DNA of 64,000 nucleotides, taken from NCBI RefSeq assembly GCF_030123325.1, contig NZ_CP126106.1, positions 1,826,001 to 1,890,000 of the forward strand, read 5' to 3'. Shown piece after piece: positions 51,886-60,475 of the stretch. The position numbers and the translations under genes were made by a program. The stretch is from Peribacillus simplex. GTDB lineage: Bacteria > Bacillota > Bacilli > Bacillales > DSM-1321. Position 1 is the stretch's first letter, and each line of letters starts with the position of its first letter. Below the pieces are notes generated by a model. It had not been told where the DNA came from. It saw nothing but the letters and a program-made list of their open reading frames with translations, and did not search any database.

Positions 51886-52155
51886 ATGAAAAAATATTTA
51901 GGGGTTATTTCGTTTGCTTTAATTATCTTGGTTATTTGTGTCTTTGCTGGAACTATAACACAAGTAATTAACCCTGGAGTAACGACTTTTCGTGTATTGA
52001 TGATTTGTGGAATCATTATATCCTTCTCTTTCTCTTTTCTCAGTGAGAAAGGACTTTGGAGAAAATTAGCTTTAGGTCTTAGTATATTTGTTGGTTTAGT
52101 TTACTTTATGGCTGTTGAATTAATGAGAATAATATTCCAGGGTAATGGATTTTAA
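51886..52155 (+). CDS. Small membrane protein (89 aa), unknown function
   Basis: ATG 51886 lies after GGAGAAGGGTGG, deciding the start over an in-frame GTG-type codon at 51850. The product has three hydrophobic helices (YLGVISFALIILVICVFAG, VLMICGIIISFSFSFL, LALGLSIFVGLVYFMAV) and short polar ends. There is no recognised family. It sits between prophage debris and repeat copy h, so it may be accessory. Confidence 0.6.
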   Translation: MKKYLGVISFALIILVICVFAGTITQVINPGVTTFRVLMICGIIISFSFSFLSEKGLWRKLALGLSIFVGLVYFMAVELMRIIFQGNGF

Positions 52156-52165
52156 ATGTTTATTG

Positions 52166-52234
52166 AACAAACAGGTGCGTTACTTCATTACCAGGAGTTG
52201 ATCAACAGCTCCTTTTTTCTTATGGGGGGGTACC
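52166..52234 (+). repeat. Dispersed repeat, copy h
   Basis: CAAACAGGTGCGTTACTTCATTA, then GGAGTTGATCAACAGCTCC (stem GGAGTTG with CAGCTCC), six T, CTTATGGGGGGG. It follows the 89-aa membrane protein gene by about 10 bases and may act as its terminator. Confidence 0.65.
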
Positions 52235-52339
52235 CCTAATAGTTCTCACATGTCACTGCAAATTCTATATACTTAAATTAATTAAACTAGAATACACGAA
52301 GCAGCTATAAATAGAAGTGTAATACGAGGAGGAGATATC

Positions 52340-53092
52340 ATGCTTATTACGGAACGGCATCAATTAATTTTAAAGCTATTAAAAGAAAAGGAGAATGTTA
52401 AGATTCATGAGCTAGTAGAATTAACGAATACTTCAGAATCTACTTTGCGTCGTGATCTAGACCAATTAGAAAAGCAGAACTACTTAAAACGTGTACATGG
52501 TGGAGCTTCACTTTTACATAGTAAACGAGACGAACCAAGTGTGTTTGAGAAAATAACGCAGAACCTTGAGGAAAAAGATAAGATAGCAAAATATGCGGCA
52601 GAACTAATTTTGGACGGCGACTGTGTATATCTTGATGCTGGAACAACAACGTATCAGATGATCAAACATTTAAGACAAAAAGATATCGTTGTCATTACAA
52701 ACGGAATTGATCATTTAGATGCATTACTTGAAAATGATATATGTACATACTTTATTGGTGGATTTGTTAAAAAGATTACCAAAGCAACAGTTGGACGTTA
52801 TGCATACGAAAGTATAAAAAAATACAGATTTGATAAGTGTTTCATGGGTGCGAACGCTATTCATTATAATTTTGGATTGACTACCCCAGATCCAGAAGAG
52901 GCGCAAATGAAAGAAAGAGCCATTTTTTTGTCACGTGAGGCCTTTGTATTAGCAGATCATACAAAATTTGGAGAAGTATCATTTTCTAAGTTTGCAGATT
53001 TAAACCAGACAAAAGTTATTACGAATGAAGAAGGTACAATAACGTTAGGAAAATATAAGGAGAAAACAGAAATAATTATTGTGAGGGACTAA
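52340..53092 (+). CDS. DeoR family transcriptional regulator
   Basis: The 250-residue protein has the DeoR N-terminal HTH (VKIHELVELTNTSESTLRRD with DLDQLEKQNYLKRVHGGA) and a C-terminal DeoRC sugar-phosphate sensor domain with YLDAGTTTYQMIKHL and FADLNQTKVITNE. GAGGAGGAGAT precedes ATG 52340. It heads the fructan/fructose locus in the same direction, but its own terminator separates it from the transporter genes. It likely represses the rbs-like operon until fructose 1-phosphate or 6-phosphate accumulates. The repeated ATCAAAATCAAYCA sequences near the promoter are candidate operators. Confidence 0.88.
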   Translation: MLITERHQLILKLLKEKENVKIHELVELTNTSESTLRRDLDQLEKQNYLKRVHGGASLLHSKRDEPSVFEKITQNLEEKDKIAKYAAELILDGDCVYLDAGTTTYQMIKHLRQKDIVVITNGIDHLDALLENDICTYFIGGFVKKITKATVGRYAYESIKKYRFDKCFMGANAIHYNFGLTTPDPEEAQMKERAIFLSREAFVLADHTKFGEVSFSKFADLNQTKVITNEEGTITLGKYKEKTEIIIVRD

Positions 53093-53116
53093 AACTAAAT
53101 TTGCTATCGTTGAAGG

Positions 53117-53170
53117 AAAGCTGGTATTCAAACTGTCTGATTCAGACATTTAGAATACCAGCTTTTTTTT
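53117..53170 (+). terminator. Terminator after the DeoR regulator
   Basis: AAGCTGGTATTC pairs perfectly with GAATACCAGCTT, with an inner GTCTGATTCAGAC stem, followed by T residues. Confidence 0.9.
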
Positions 53171-53357
53171 GAAGGAGATTCTGAAATTATTTTTTTGGGA
53201 ATTTCCCCCTTTGTTGTATCAATATAATAAAGAATGCTTGATTTATTGTAATGTGGCCAAATAACAAAGAGGGAAAATCTGCTCCATGTAATAAACATTC
53301 CATTTGAAAGTTTAATATTTTATGTTATTAATATATTTTTTGGAATAATTGGCGCTA

Positions 53358-53386
53358 TTGACAATTATAAACAGCTTTAATATAAT
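53358..53386 (+). promoter_or_regulatory. Consensus sigma-A promoter of the fructan operon
   Basis: TTGACA (53358-53363), a 17-base spacer and TATAAT (53381-53386) match the consensus at all twelve positions. It lies about 260 bases before the first gene, leaving a long leader that contains the cre site and two direct repeats. Confidence 0.75.
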
Positions 53387-53521
53387 CAAAATCAATCAAA
53401 AACAATCATATTCATTCAATTATAATTCTAATATGTAAAGGGTAATTATATTGTTATACAAAAGATGAAAGCGTTATCAATTAATTAAGATGTCATTTGA
53501 AAAAACTATCAAAATCAACCA
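53385..53521. promoter_or_regulatory. Direct repeats ATCAAAATCAAYCA, candidate DeoR operators
   Basis: ATCAAAATCAATCA occurs at 53385-53398, directly on the -10 element, and ATCAAAATCAACCA at 53508-53521, 123 bases downstream. DeoR-family repressors often bind spaced direct repeats and form loops. Assignment to the regulator at 52340 is inference. Confidence 0.45.
53466..53479. promoter_or_regulatory. Candidate cre site in the leader of the fructan operon
   Basis: TGAAAGCGTTATCA matches the cre consensus. It lies about 80 bases after the promoter, where CcpA would block elongation. Confidence 0.65.
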
Positions 53522-53645
53522 TATTTCCATTATTTCAACCAAAAATATTCATTTAAGGAGGTGATCTAGTTTAAGAGATTGAGAGCGGTAACAATTTCTC
53601 GTCTGTAGATAATTATTTTCATCTTCAAAAACTAGGGGGATTAAT

Positions 53646-54626
53646 ATGGTTAAATATGTAAAAATACTAGGGGTACTAGTTTTGGCGTTTGTAATTGCCG
53701 CGATGACGGCATGTAGTGGGGCTAGTGAATCATCAAATGGATCAACAGACGGTAACGAAGGACAAGAAGGTAACAAACAATTAAAGATCGGTGTAGCGGT
53801 GGGTAGTTTAGCAAACCCTTTCTTCGTCTCCATGGGTAAAGGTGCTGAAGAAGCAGGAAAAGAATTAGGTGCTGAAGTTCTAGTTGAAAGCGCTGACTAT
53901 GATTTAGCAAAACAAGCAGCTCAAATTGAAAACTTTATTACGAAAAAGGTAGATATTATTCTTTTAAATGCTGTTGATACAAAAGGAATTGCGGCAGCTG
54001 TTCAACAGGCCAAAGCTGCTGATATTCCAGTAGTTGCTGTAGATACTAATGCTGAAGGTGGTGTCGATGCCACTGTTACTTCAGACAACTATCAAGCTGG
54101 TAAACTAGCCGGAGAATATGTGATTGAACAATTAGGTGGAAAAGGAAAAATAGCTATTATTGATGGACCTCCTGTTTCGGCTGTATCTGATCGTATTCAA
54201 GGATTTGAAGATGCAATAAAGGATACCGAAATTAAAGTAATTGCAAAGCAAAATGGAGAAGGGAATCGCGAAAAGGCATTAACGGTGATGGAAAGTATTT
54301 TACAAGCTAATTCATCAGGCTCTATTGACGCTGTATTTGCGATTAATGATCCAGAAGCAATTGGTGTTGAAATTGCTCAAGAGCAAGCGAATCGTAAAGA
54401 TGAATTTTTCATTGTCGGAGTAGACGGTGCTCCTGAAGCCACAGAAGCAATGGCAAAGGAAGGAAGTACAATTGCTGCAACTTCAGCTCAGTCACCTAGT
54501 AACATGATCAAAAAAGCTGTTGAAATCGGAATGAAAGTGAAAAATGGTGAAGAAGTTGAGGAGCTTATTAAAGTTCCAGTTGAGATTGTAACTCAAGATA
54601 CATTAGATTCTTACAAAGGTTGGTAA
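53646..54626 (+). CDS. Sugar ABC transporter substrate-binding lipoprotein (RbsB-like)
   Basis: The 326-residue protein has a lipoprotein signal (VLVLAFVIAAMTACSGASES, Cys about residue 23), a Ser/Gly-rich linker and a periplasmic-binding type 1 domain (IGVAVGSLANPFFVSMGKG, IPVVAVDTNAEGGVDATV, DGPPVSAVSDRIQGFEDAI in part). Sequence type is that of RbsB and fructose-binding FrcB-like proteins. It is anchored outside the membrane and delivers a pentose or hexose to the permease; fructose is likely from context. ATG 53646 follows CTAGGGGGAT. A stem-loop separates it from the ATPase gene. Confidence 0.9.
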   Translation: MVKYVKILGVLVLAFVIAAMTACSGASESSNGSTDGNEGQEGNKQLKIGVAVGSLANPFFVSMGKGAEEAGKELGAEVLVESADYDLAKQAAQIENFITKKVDIILLNAVDTKGIAAAVQQAKAADIPVVAVDTNAEGGVDATVTSDNYQAGKLAGEYVIEQLGGKGKIAIIDGPPVSAVSDRIQGFEDAIKDTEIKVIAKQNGEGNREKALTVMESILQANSSGSIDAVFAINDPEAIGVEIAQEQANRKDEFFIVGVDGAPEATEAMAKEGSTIAATSAQSPSNMIKKAVEIGMKVKNGEEVEELIKVPVEIVTQDTLDSYKGW

Positions 54627-54639
54627 GAATCTTTCAATA

Positions 54640-54677
54640 AATAGGCTGATAAGGATTCCTCCTTTAATCAGCCTATT
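54640..54677 (+). promoter_or_regulatory. Intercistronic stem-loop between binding protein and ATPase genes
   Basis: AATAGGCTGAT pairs perfectly with ATCAGCCTATT around a 16-base loop, without a T tract. Such stem-loops protect the upstream message end and allow higher expression of the binding protein than of the ATPase and permease. Confidence 0.6.
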
Positions 54678-54706
54678 CAAATCCATATAAGGGGTGAGAT
54701 AAAGGT

Positions 54707-56272
54707 ATGGCTGTCAATGAAATGTCCCTTAAAGGCCAACAAAGTCTAAAAAAGCCAGTGTTGAATATGGAAGGGATTAGTAAAACGTTCTCAAATGTAA
54801 CCGTATTGAATAATGTGAGAATTGAACTTTATCCAGGTGAAGTACATGCATTAATGGGAGAGAATGGCGCTGGAAAGTCAACTTTCATGAAAATCCTCGC
54901 AGGCATTCATACACCTGATGACAATGGTGGGAAAATCTACTTAAAAGGTCAACCAATTTTATGGAAGGACCCTACAGATGCAAGGAACAAAGGAATTAGT
55001 GTTATTCATCAGGAGTTAAATCTTTCTCCTAATTTAACAATAAGTGAAAATATCTTAATGGGTTCGACCTTTCCTAGAAATGGTTTAGGAATGGTGAAAT
55101 GGGATGAGGTCCATGAACGTGCCCAAGAGGTGTTAGATTCAATGGGGTCGAATCTAAATCCTCGCCAATTGGTTTCGACCTTAAGTGTTGCTCAACAACA
55201 AATGGTCGAGATCGCTCGAGCATTATCCTTTAATGCAGAGGTACTCATAATGGATGAACCAACCGCCTCTTTAACAGATAAAGAAATAAAAAAGCTGTTT
55301 GAAATTATTGATGATTTGAAAAAGCAGGGAGTTGCCATTGTATATATCTCTCACAGAATGGAAGAGATCTTTAAAATTTCTAATAGGTTCACTGTATTAC
55401 GTGACGGCGAATGGATTGCAAGTGGGCCGATTGAAGAGACAAATCCTGATCATCTCGTAAAGCTAATGGTAGGACGGGATTTAAAGGACTTGTTTAATCG
55501 GTCAAAAGCTTTTGGTACAAAAAATCCAAAGGAAGTTTCACCTGTACTTGAATTGAAAAATGTTTCTGATAACACGATTGTAAAGAATGTATCTTTAAAA
55601 ATTTACCCAGGTGAAATTGTTGGTTTAGCGGGGCTTGTTGGAGCTGGTAGAACAGAATTGGTTAGGGCTATTTTCGGTTTGTCCGAGGTGAAAAGTGGCG
55701 AAATATTGGTTGATGGTCAATCTGTTAGAATCAAATCCTCAATAGATGCTATTGCTAATAGGATTGCACATGTGCCTGAAAGCAGGAAAGAACAAGGGTT
55801 ATTTTTATCAATGTCCGTAAAAGAGAACATCATAATGGCTGAATTGAAAAAACACGCTAAAGCAGGAATTGTAAGTTGGAAGCAAGCAAATGAAAGCGCT
55901 AACCAATATATTGAAGACTTAAATATAAAAATAGCTTCCCCAGAACAGCAAGTATCAAACTTAAGTGGTGGGAATCAACAAAAGGTAGTGATCGCTAGGT
56001 GGCTATCAATTGCACCAAAGGTATTACTACTTGATGAGCCAACACGAGGGGTTGATATAGGTGCCAAGACTGAAATCCACAAGATAGTTTCAAAGCTTGC
56101 AGATGAAGGGTTGGCCGTTTTAATGATATCATCTGAACTTCCTGAAGTATTGGGGGTAAGTGATCGAATACTTGTCATGAGTGAAGGAAGGTTAACAGGC
56201 GAGCTTTCGAAGGAAGAAGCTACACAGGAAACAATTATGCGTTTAGCTACCAAAGGGGGGAGAGAGAAATGA
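54707..56272 (+). CDS. Sugar ABC transporter ATP-binding protein (RbsA-like, two ABC domains)
   Basis: The 521-residue protein has two nucleotide-binding domains. The first carries Walker A GENGAGKST (about residue 52), signature LSVAQQQMVEIA and Walker B VLIMDEPTASL. The second has the degenerate Walker A GLVGAGRTEL, signature LSGGNQQKVVIAR and Walker B VLLLDEPTRGVD. This asymmetric pattern is normal for the RbsA/AraG/MglA family. ATG 54707 follows AAGGGGTGAG. It overlaps the permease start by four bases. Confidence 0.94.
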   Translation: MAVNEMSLKGQQSLKKPVLNMEGISKTFSNVTVLNNVRIELYPGEVHALMGENGAGKSTFMKILAGIHTPDDNGGKIYLKGQPILWKDPTDARNKGISVIHQELNLSPNLTISENILMGSTFPRNGLGMVKWDEVHERAQEVLDSMGSNLNPRQLVSTLSVAQQQMVEIARALSFNAEVLIMDEPTASLTDKEIKKLFEIIDDLKKQGVAIVYISHRMEEIFKISNRFTVLRDGEWIASGPIEETNPDHLVKLMVGRDLKDLFNRSKAFGTKNPKEVSPVLELKNVSDNTIVKNVSLKIYPGEIVGLAGLVGAGRTELVRAIFGLSEVKSGEILVDGQSVRIKSSIDAIANRIAHVPESRKEQGLFLSMSVKENIIMAELKKHAKAGIVSWKQANESANQYIEDLNIKIASPEQQVSNLSGGNQQKVVIARWLSIAPKVLLLDEPTRGVDIGAKTEIHKIVSKLADEGLAVLMISSELPEVLGVSDRILVMSEGRLTGELSKEEATQETIMRLATKGGREK

Positions 56273-57255
56273 GAGGGAATACGCAAACTATTACACATTC
56301 ACAACGCCAAAATATAGGAAATGTCCTTTATTCTTTATGGAATAGGCTTGGCATGATCATGATTTTATTATTATTGTGTGTAGTACTTTCATTTACAGCA
56401 CCAAATTTTTTAGATACAGCCAATTTATTGAATGTATTAAAACAAGTTTCTATTATTGCTATTTTAGCTGCTGGGATGACAATTGTTATTTTAACTGGTG
56501 GTATTGATTTATCAGTTGGTGCAACAGTTGCTCTATCTGGCGTTATCTCAGTCATGGTCTCTTCTGCAGGAGTTAATCCTATTATTGCGATGTTATCAGG
56601 CGTACTAGTAGGGTATGCAGTAGGACTGATTAATGGATTTCTCACAGCCAAAGCAAAGTTACCAGCATTTATTGTTACACTAGGCAGCTTCACATATGTT
56701 CGTGGACTCGCTTATGTCATTAGTGGTGGTTATCCAATTGTTTTACAAAACGAAACATTTAAATTCATCGGTGGTGGAAGTATTTTTGGAATCCCCACTC
56801 CTATTTATATCATGTCTTTAGTATATGTTGTGATGTTTTTTGTTCTTAAATATACGATGTTTGGTCGTCATATATATGCGATTGGTGGCAATGAAGAGGC
56901 AGCTCGGTTAACTGGAATTAAGGTTGAAAAGTCTTTAATCAATGTGTATTCGATTAGTGGTTTACTAGCTGGTTTAGGAGGAGTCGTTTTGGCGGGAAGG
57001 TTGTTTTCTGGACAGCCAACTGCTGGTCAAATGTATGAATTAGACGCAATTGCTGCTGTTATACTAGGAGGAACAAGTTTAACAGGTGGAAAAGGGAAAA
57101 TAATAGGAACAATTATTGGGGTTTTAATTATGGGGGTAATCAGTAATGGGTTAACTCTAATGGATGTCAACTATTATTGGCAGTTAGTTGTAAAAGGTGG
57201 AGTTATTGTAGCAGCCGTTTTATTAGATCGATTGCGCGGAAATGGTCCAGCATAA
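56269..57255 (+). CDS. Sugar ABC transporter permease (RbsC-like)
   Basis: The 328-residue, eight-to-ten-helix protein shows the BPD_transp_2 pattern: ILAAGMTIVILTGGIDLSVGA (as GMTIVILTGGIDLSVGA), AKLPAFIVTLGSFTYVRG, YAIGGNEEAARLTGI (the ATPase-coupling EAA-like loop) and AIAAVILGGTSLTGGKG. ATG 56269 overlaps the ATPase gene end (ATGA). With the two preceding genes it makes a complete CUT2-type importer. Confidence 0.94.
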   Translation: MRGNTQTITHSQRQNIGNVLYSLWNRLGMIMILLLLCVVLSFTAPNFLDTANLLNVLKQVSIIAILAAGMTIVILTGGIDLSVGATVALSGVISVMVSSAGVNPIIAMLSGVLVGYAVGLINGFLTAKAKLPAFIVTLGSFTYVRGLAYVISGGYPIVLQNETFKFIGGGSIFGIPTPIYIMSLVYVVMFFVLKYTMFGRHIYAIGGNEEAARLTGIKVEKSLINVYSISGLLAGLGGVVLAGRLFSGQPTAGQMYELDAIAAVILGGTSLTGGKGKIIGTIIGVLIMGVISNGLTLMDVNYYWQLVVKGGVIVAAVLLDRLRGNGPA

Positions 57256-57301
57256 CGATCACATGTCATTTTAGATTTTAAAAAAGGGATGTGAAATAAA
57301 A

Positions 57302-60300
57302 GTGAAGAGGATTATTAGTATTCTACTAATATGTTCAACTGTCACTTGTTTACCATTTAATAGTGCATATGCAGAAGACCCTGGGTATTATAATGAACCA
57401 TACCGTAATCAATTTCATTTTTCTCCTGAAGCTAACTGGATGAATGATCCGAATGGTATGGTTTTTTATAAAGGTGAATATCATTTGTTTTATCAATATC
57501 ATCCGTATGGAACGACATGGGGACCGATGCATTGGGGGCATGCTGTCAGTAAAAATCTTGTAAATTGGGAGCATTTGCCGATTGCTTTATCGCCGGATGA
57601 AAACGGTCAGATTTTCTCGGGGAGTGCTGTTATTGATTGGAACAATACAGCTGGCTTTGGAAAAGAAGCAATGGTTGCCATCTTTACGCATGCAGGGGAT
57701 AAGCAAGTCCAAAGTATAGCGTATAGCCTAGATAAAGGAAGAACTTGGGAAAAATATAAAGGGAATCCCGTAATGCCAGACCCTCCTATACAAGATTGGC
57801 GCGATCCTAAAGTATTTTGGCATGAAGAATCAAACCAATGGGTTATGTCGTTGGCGGCTAAGGATAAGATCATGTTTTATACCTCACCTAATTTAAAAGA
57901 GTGGGAGTATGCAAGTGAATTCGGCGAAGATGGTGGAATACAAGCAAATAGCTTAGACAGAACTTCTTATACCATGTCATCCCAGACAGGTGAATCATTT
58001 AGCTATGAGGGAGATATTACCCTTAATGAGAAGAATGGGAGAGAAGGGACAGGCGGTTTAGTTTTTCGGTCAGATAGGAGTGCAAAGAACGGCTATGTTG
58101 CGAGCTTAGATGCCAAAAACGATGTCATAACATTAAGTAAGAATGTAGATGGAACAAACGAGGAAATTGCGAGAAAACCTTTTACCCTCAAAACTTCGAC
58201 TACCTACCATGTGAAGGTGGAAACAGATGGGGATCAAATTCAAGTCTCTGTAAACGATCAATCTGTTATAAAAAAAACAGATATGGAATTCGATTATGGA
58301 TACTATGGATTGTCAGCGTGGAATTCAACGGCTGCCTTTCGAAATGTGGAGTTCAAGAATACATCTAACTTTGAAACCAATTTATCAAAATGGACAGATG
58401 TAAACGGAAGCTGGGAGAACACGATGGATGGAAAAACTGGAACCTCTACGGAGGATGCTTTTGTAATGAGTGGTCAAACAGGGGATAACTTTTTTTATGA
58501 AGCAAACATTGAGATATCTGGGGAAAAAGGTGGCAATGGAGCTGGCTCGCTCGTTTTTCGTGCAAATCCTAATGCAACAAACGGTTATATGGCGAATATC
58601 GATGCTTTAAACGATACAATAAAAATCATGAAAATTGAAAATGGAGACATATCCATTCTAGCTGAAAAAACAATAAATCTAGATACAGATAAAAGGTACC
58701 ATTTAAAAGCAAGCACTCATGGAAAAAATATTAAAATTTCTTTAGATGGTAATCTCATTCATGATGTAAATGATTCAACTTTTTCATCAGGGCTTTTTGG
58801 CTTAAATGTTTGGAATTCATCCACGTTATTCCAAGATGTTCAAGTTGGTAAGAACATCATGACAAATGAGAAGGAAATTACTAATCATGATTTTGAGACA
58901 GGTGATCTAACTGGGTGGAGTACAATCGAAGGTAATGCTTTCACAAAAGATCATGTGACAAATGTACCATCATACTGGGGAGGGGATTTCGGCCACCAAG
59001 GAAACTACCACTTATGGGGGTTTACTGATCTTCAAAAGGGAGATGACGCAACAGGTGAACTGCACTCCTCATATTTTAAACTAGATGGCTCTGGAGAAAT
59101 CAACTTTCTGTTGGGCGGTGGTAATGATATCAACAACCGCTATGTTTCGTTAGTGAGAGCCTCTGATGATCAAGAATTAATTCGACAAGCCAATACCAAA
59201 TTTAAAGAAGAAAAATATCAAAAATACGTCTGGGATGCTTCTAAATATATTGGAGAAGTGTTATATATTAAAGCTGTAGACCAAGCTACAGGTGGTTGGG
59301 GTCATTTAAACATGGATGATGTTAATGTTTATAATGAAGGGGCCATGCCAAATGAAGTAGACCAAGTTGCCAAAGAGCCTGAGAAAGACGATTCGAAAGA
59401 AAGCGGCATCCTTACGGACTGGTCTGCTGTTTCTGGAGAGTGGGTACCTTCTACTCATGGTAGTAACGGAGGGATTTGGGAATGTCCTACTCTAATCGAA
59501 TTACCAATTGATGGTGACCCTTCAAAAACAAAATGGGTGCTACAGGTAAGCATTAATGATGGCGCTCCTGCAGGCGGGTCAGGTATGCAATATTTTGTAG
59601 GTACCTTTGACGGGAAAACGTTTAAAAATGAAAATCCTTCCGATCAAGTGTTATGGACTGACTACGGGGCAGATTATTATGCCGCAGTAGATTGGAGCGG
59701 AATTGAAGGTAAGAATGGCGAAAAATATTGGATTGGCTGGATGAGTAATTGGCAATATGCAAATAACACACCAACTTCGACTTGGAGGAGTTCAACGACA
59801 TTGCCAAGAAAGATGGAGCTAACTCAGACAAATGAAGGTTTACGTTTAAAACAAACACCTGTTTCTTTAAAATCCATTCGAGATAAGAGTGAAAAAATTT
59901 CATATAAAAATAAAGTCATATCTGGTGAAAGTAATCTCCTATCTAAACTATCAGAAGATACATTTGAAATGATAGCTGAGTTTGATGTAGATGATATAAA
60001 AGCAACTGAATTCGGCTTTCAAGTTCGTAAAGGAGCAACTGAATATACGACTATTGGCTATGATGTTACCACCAAACAGTTATTCGTAGACCGTTCAAGT
60101 TCAGGAAGCTTTGATTATGGGAACAATGTGGTCGGTAAGCATGACGGACCGTTAAATGCATTAAATGGGACTGTGAAAATGCATATTTTCATTGACCGAT
60201 CTGCTGTAGAAGTGTTTGGAAACAAAGGTGAAACGGTTATTTCTGATCAAATTTTCCCGGATCCATCAAGTAAACGATTACAAATTTATAGTAAGGGTGG

Positions 60301-60358
60301 AGAAGTTACATTAAAGTCTTTGAAAATATACCCTTTAAAGAGTATATGGAAAAGATAA
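57302..60358 (+). CDS. Secreted GH32 fructanase (levanase/inulinase type) with large inserted module
   Basis: The 1018-residue protein has a Sec signal peptide (cleavage after AYA at residue 24). GH32 catalytic residues are the nucleophile Asp49 in WMNDPNG, the stabiliser Asp168 in WRDPK and the acid/base Glu727 in WECP. In typical GH32 enzymes RDP and ECP are about 50-60 residues apart; here they are about 560 apart. The insert holds two similar sandwich modules (about 218-358 and 360-518, each ending in a YGLSAWNSTAAFRNV/FGLNVWNSSTLFQDV motif, CBM66- or LamG-like) and a third, DFETGDLTGWS-type module (about 525-685). The C-terminal GH32 sandwich follows (FIDRSAVEVFGNKG). It should release fructose from levan, inulin or sucrose outside the cell. 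GTG 57302 follows AAAAGGGATG. Confidence 0.9.
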   Translation: MKRIISILLICSTVTCLPFNSAYAEDPGYYNEPYRNQFHFSPEANWMNDPNGMVFYKGEYHLFYQYHPYGTTWGPMHWGHAVSKNLVNWEHLPIALSPDENGQIFSGSAVIDWNNTAGFGKEAMVAIFTHAGDKQVQSIAYSLDKGRTWEKYKGNPVMPDPPIQDWRDPKVFWHEESNQWVMSLAAKDKIMFYTSPNLKEWEYASEFGEDGGIQANSLDRTSYTMSSQTGESFSYEGDITLNEKNGREGTGGLVFRSDRSAKNGYVASLDAKNDVITLSKNVDGTNEEIARKPFTLKTSTTYHVKVETDGDQIQVSVNDQSVIKKTDMEFDYGYYGLSAWNSTAAFRNVEFKNTSNFETNLSKWTDVNGSWENTMDGKTGTSTEDAFVMSGQTGDNFFYEANIEISGEKGGNGAGSLVFRANPNATNGYMANIDALNDTIKIMKIENGDISILAEKTINLDTDKRYHLKASTHGKNIKISLDGNLIHDVNDSTFSSGLFGLNVWNSSTLFQDVQVGKNIMTNEKEITNHDFETGDLTGWSTIEGNAFTKDHVTNVPSYWGGDFGHQGNYHLWGFTDLQKGDDATGELHSSYFKLDGSGEINFLLGGGNDINNRYVSLVRASDDQELIRQANTKFKEEKYQKYVWDASKYIGEVLYIKAVDQATGGWGHLNMDDVNVYNEGAMPNEVDQVAKEPEKDDSKESGILTDWSAVSGEWVPSTHGSNGGIWECPTLIELPIDGDPSKTKWVLQVSINDGAPAGGSGMQYFVGTFDGKTFKNENPSDQVLWTDYGADYYAAVDWSGIEGKNGEKYWIGWMSNWQYANNTPTSTWRSSTTLPRKMELTQTNEGLRLKQTPVSLKSIRDKSEKISYKNKVISGESNLLSKLSEDTFEMIAEFDVDDIKATEFGFQVRKGATEYTTIGYDVTTKQLFVDRSSSGSFDYGNNVVGKHDGPLNALNGTVKMHIFIDRSAVEVFGNKGETVISDQIFPDPSSKRLQIYSKGGEVTLKSLKIYPLKSIWKR

Positions 60359-60407
60359 TGACTAAATTTCAATCCTATTAAAGAGGGGTTGATAGTAAGA
60401 GTTTATG

Positions 60408-60437
60408 AAGGCTGTCGAAAATGATCGATAGCCTTTC
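60408..60437 (+). promoter_or_regulatory. Stem-loop between the GH32 and kinase genes
   Basis: AAGGCTGTCG pairs with CGATAGCCTT (one G-T) with TTCAATTT after it. It may act as a partial terminator, lowering expression of the kinase. Confidence 0.5.
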
Positions 60438-60475
60438 AATTTACCTAAATCACAAGAATGGAGAGTGTAATGTAA

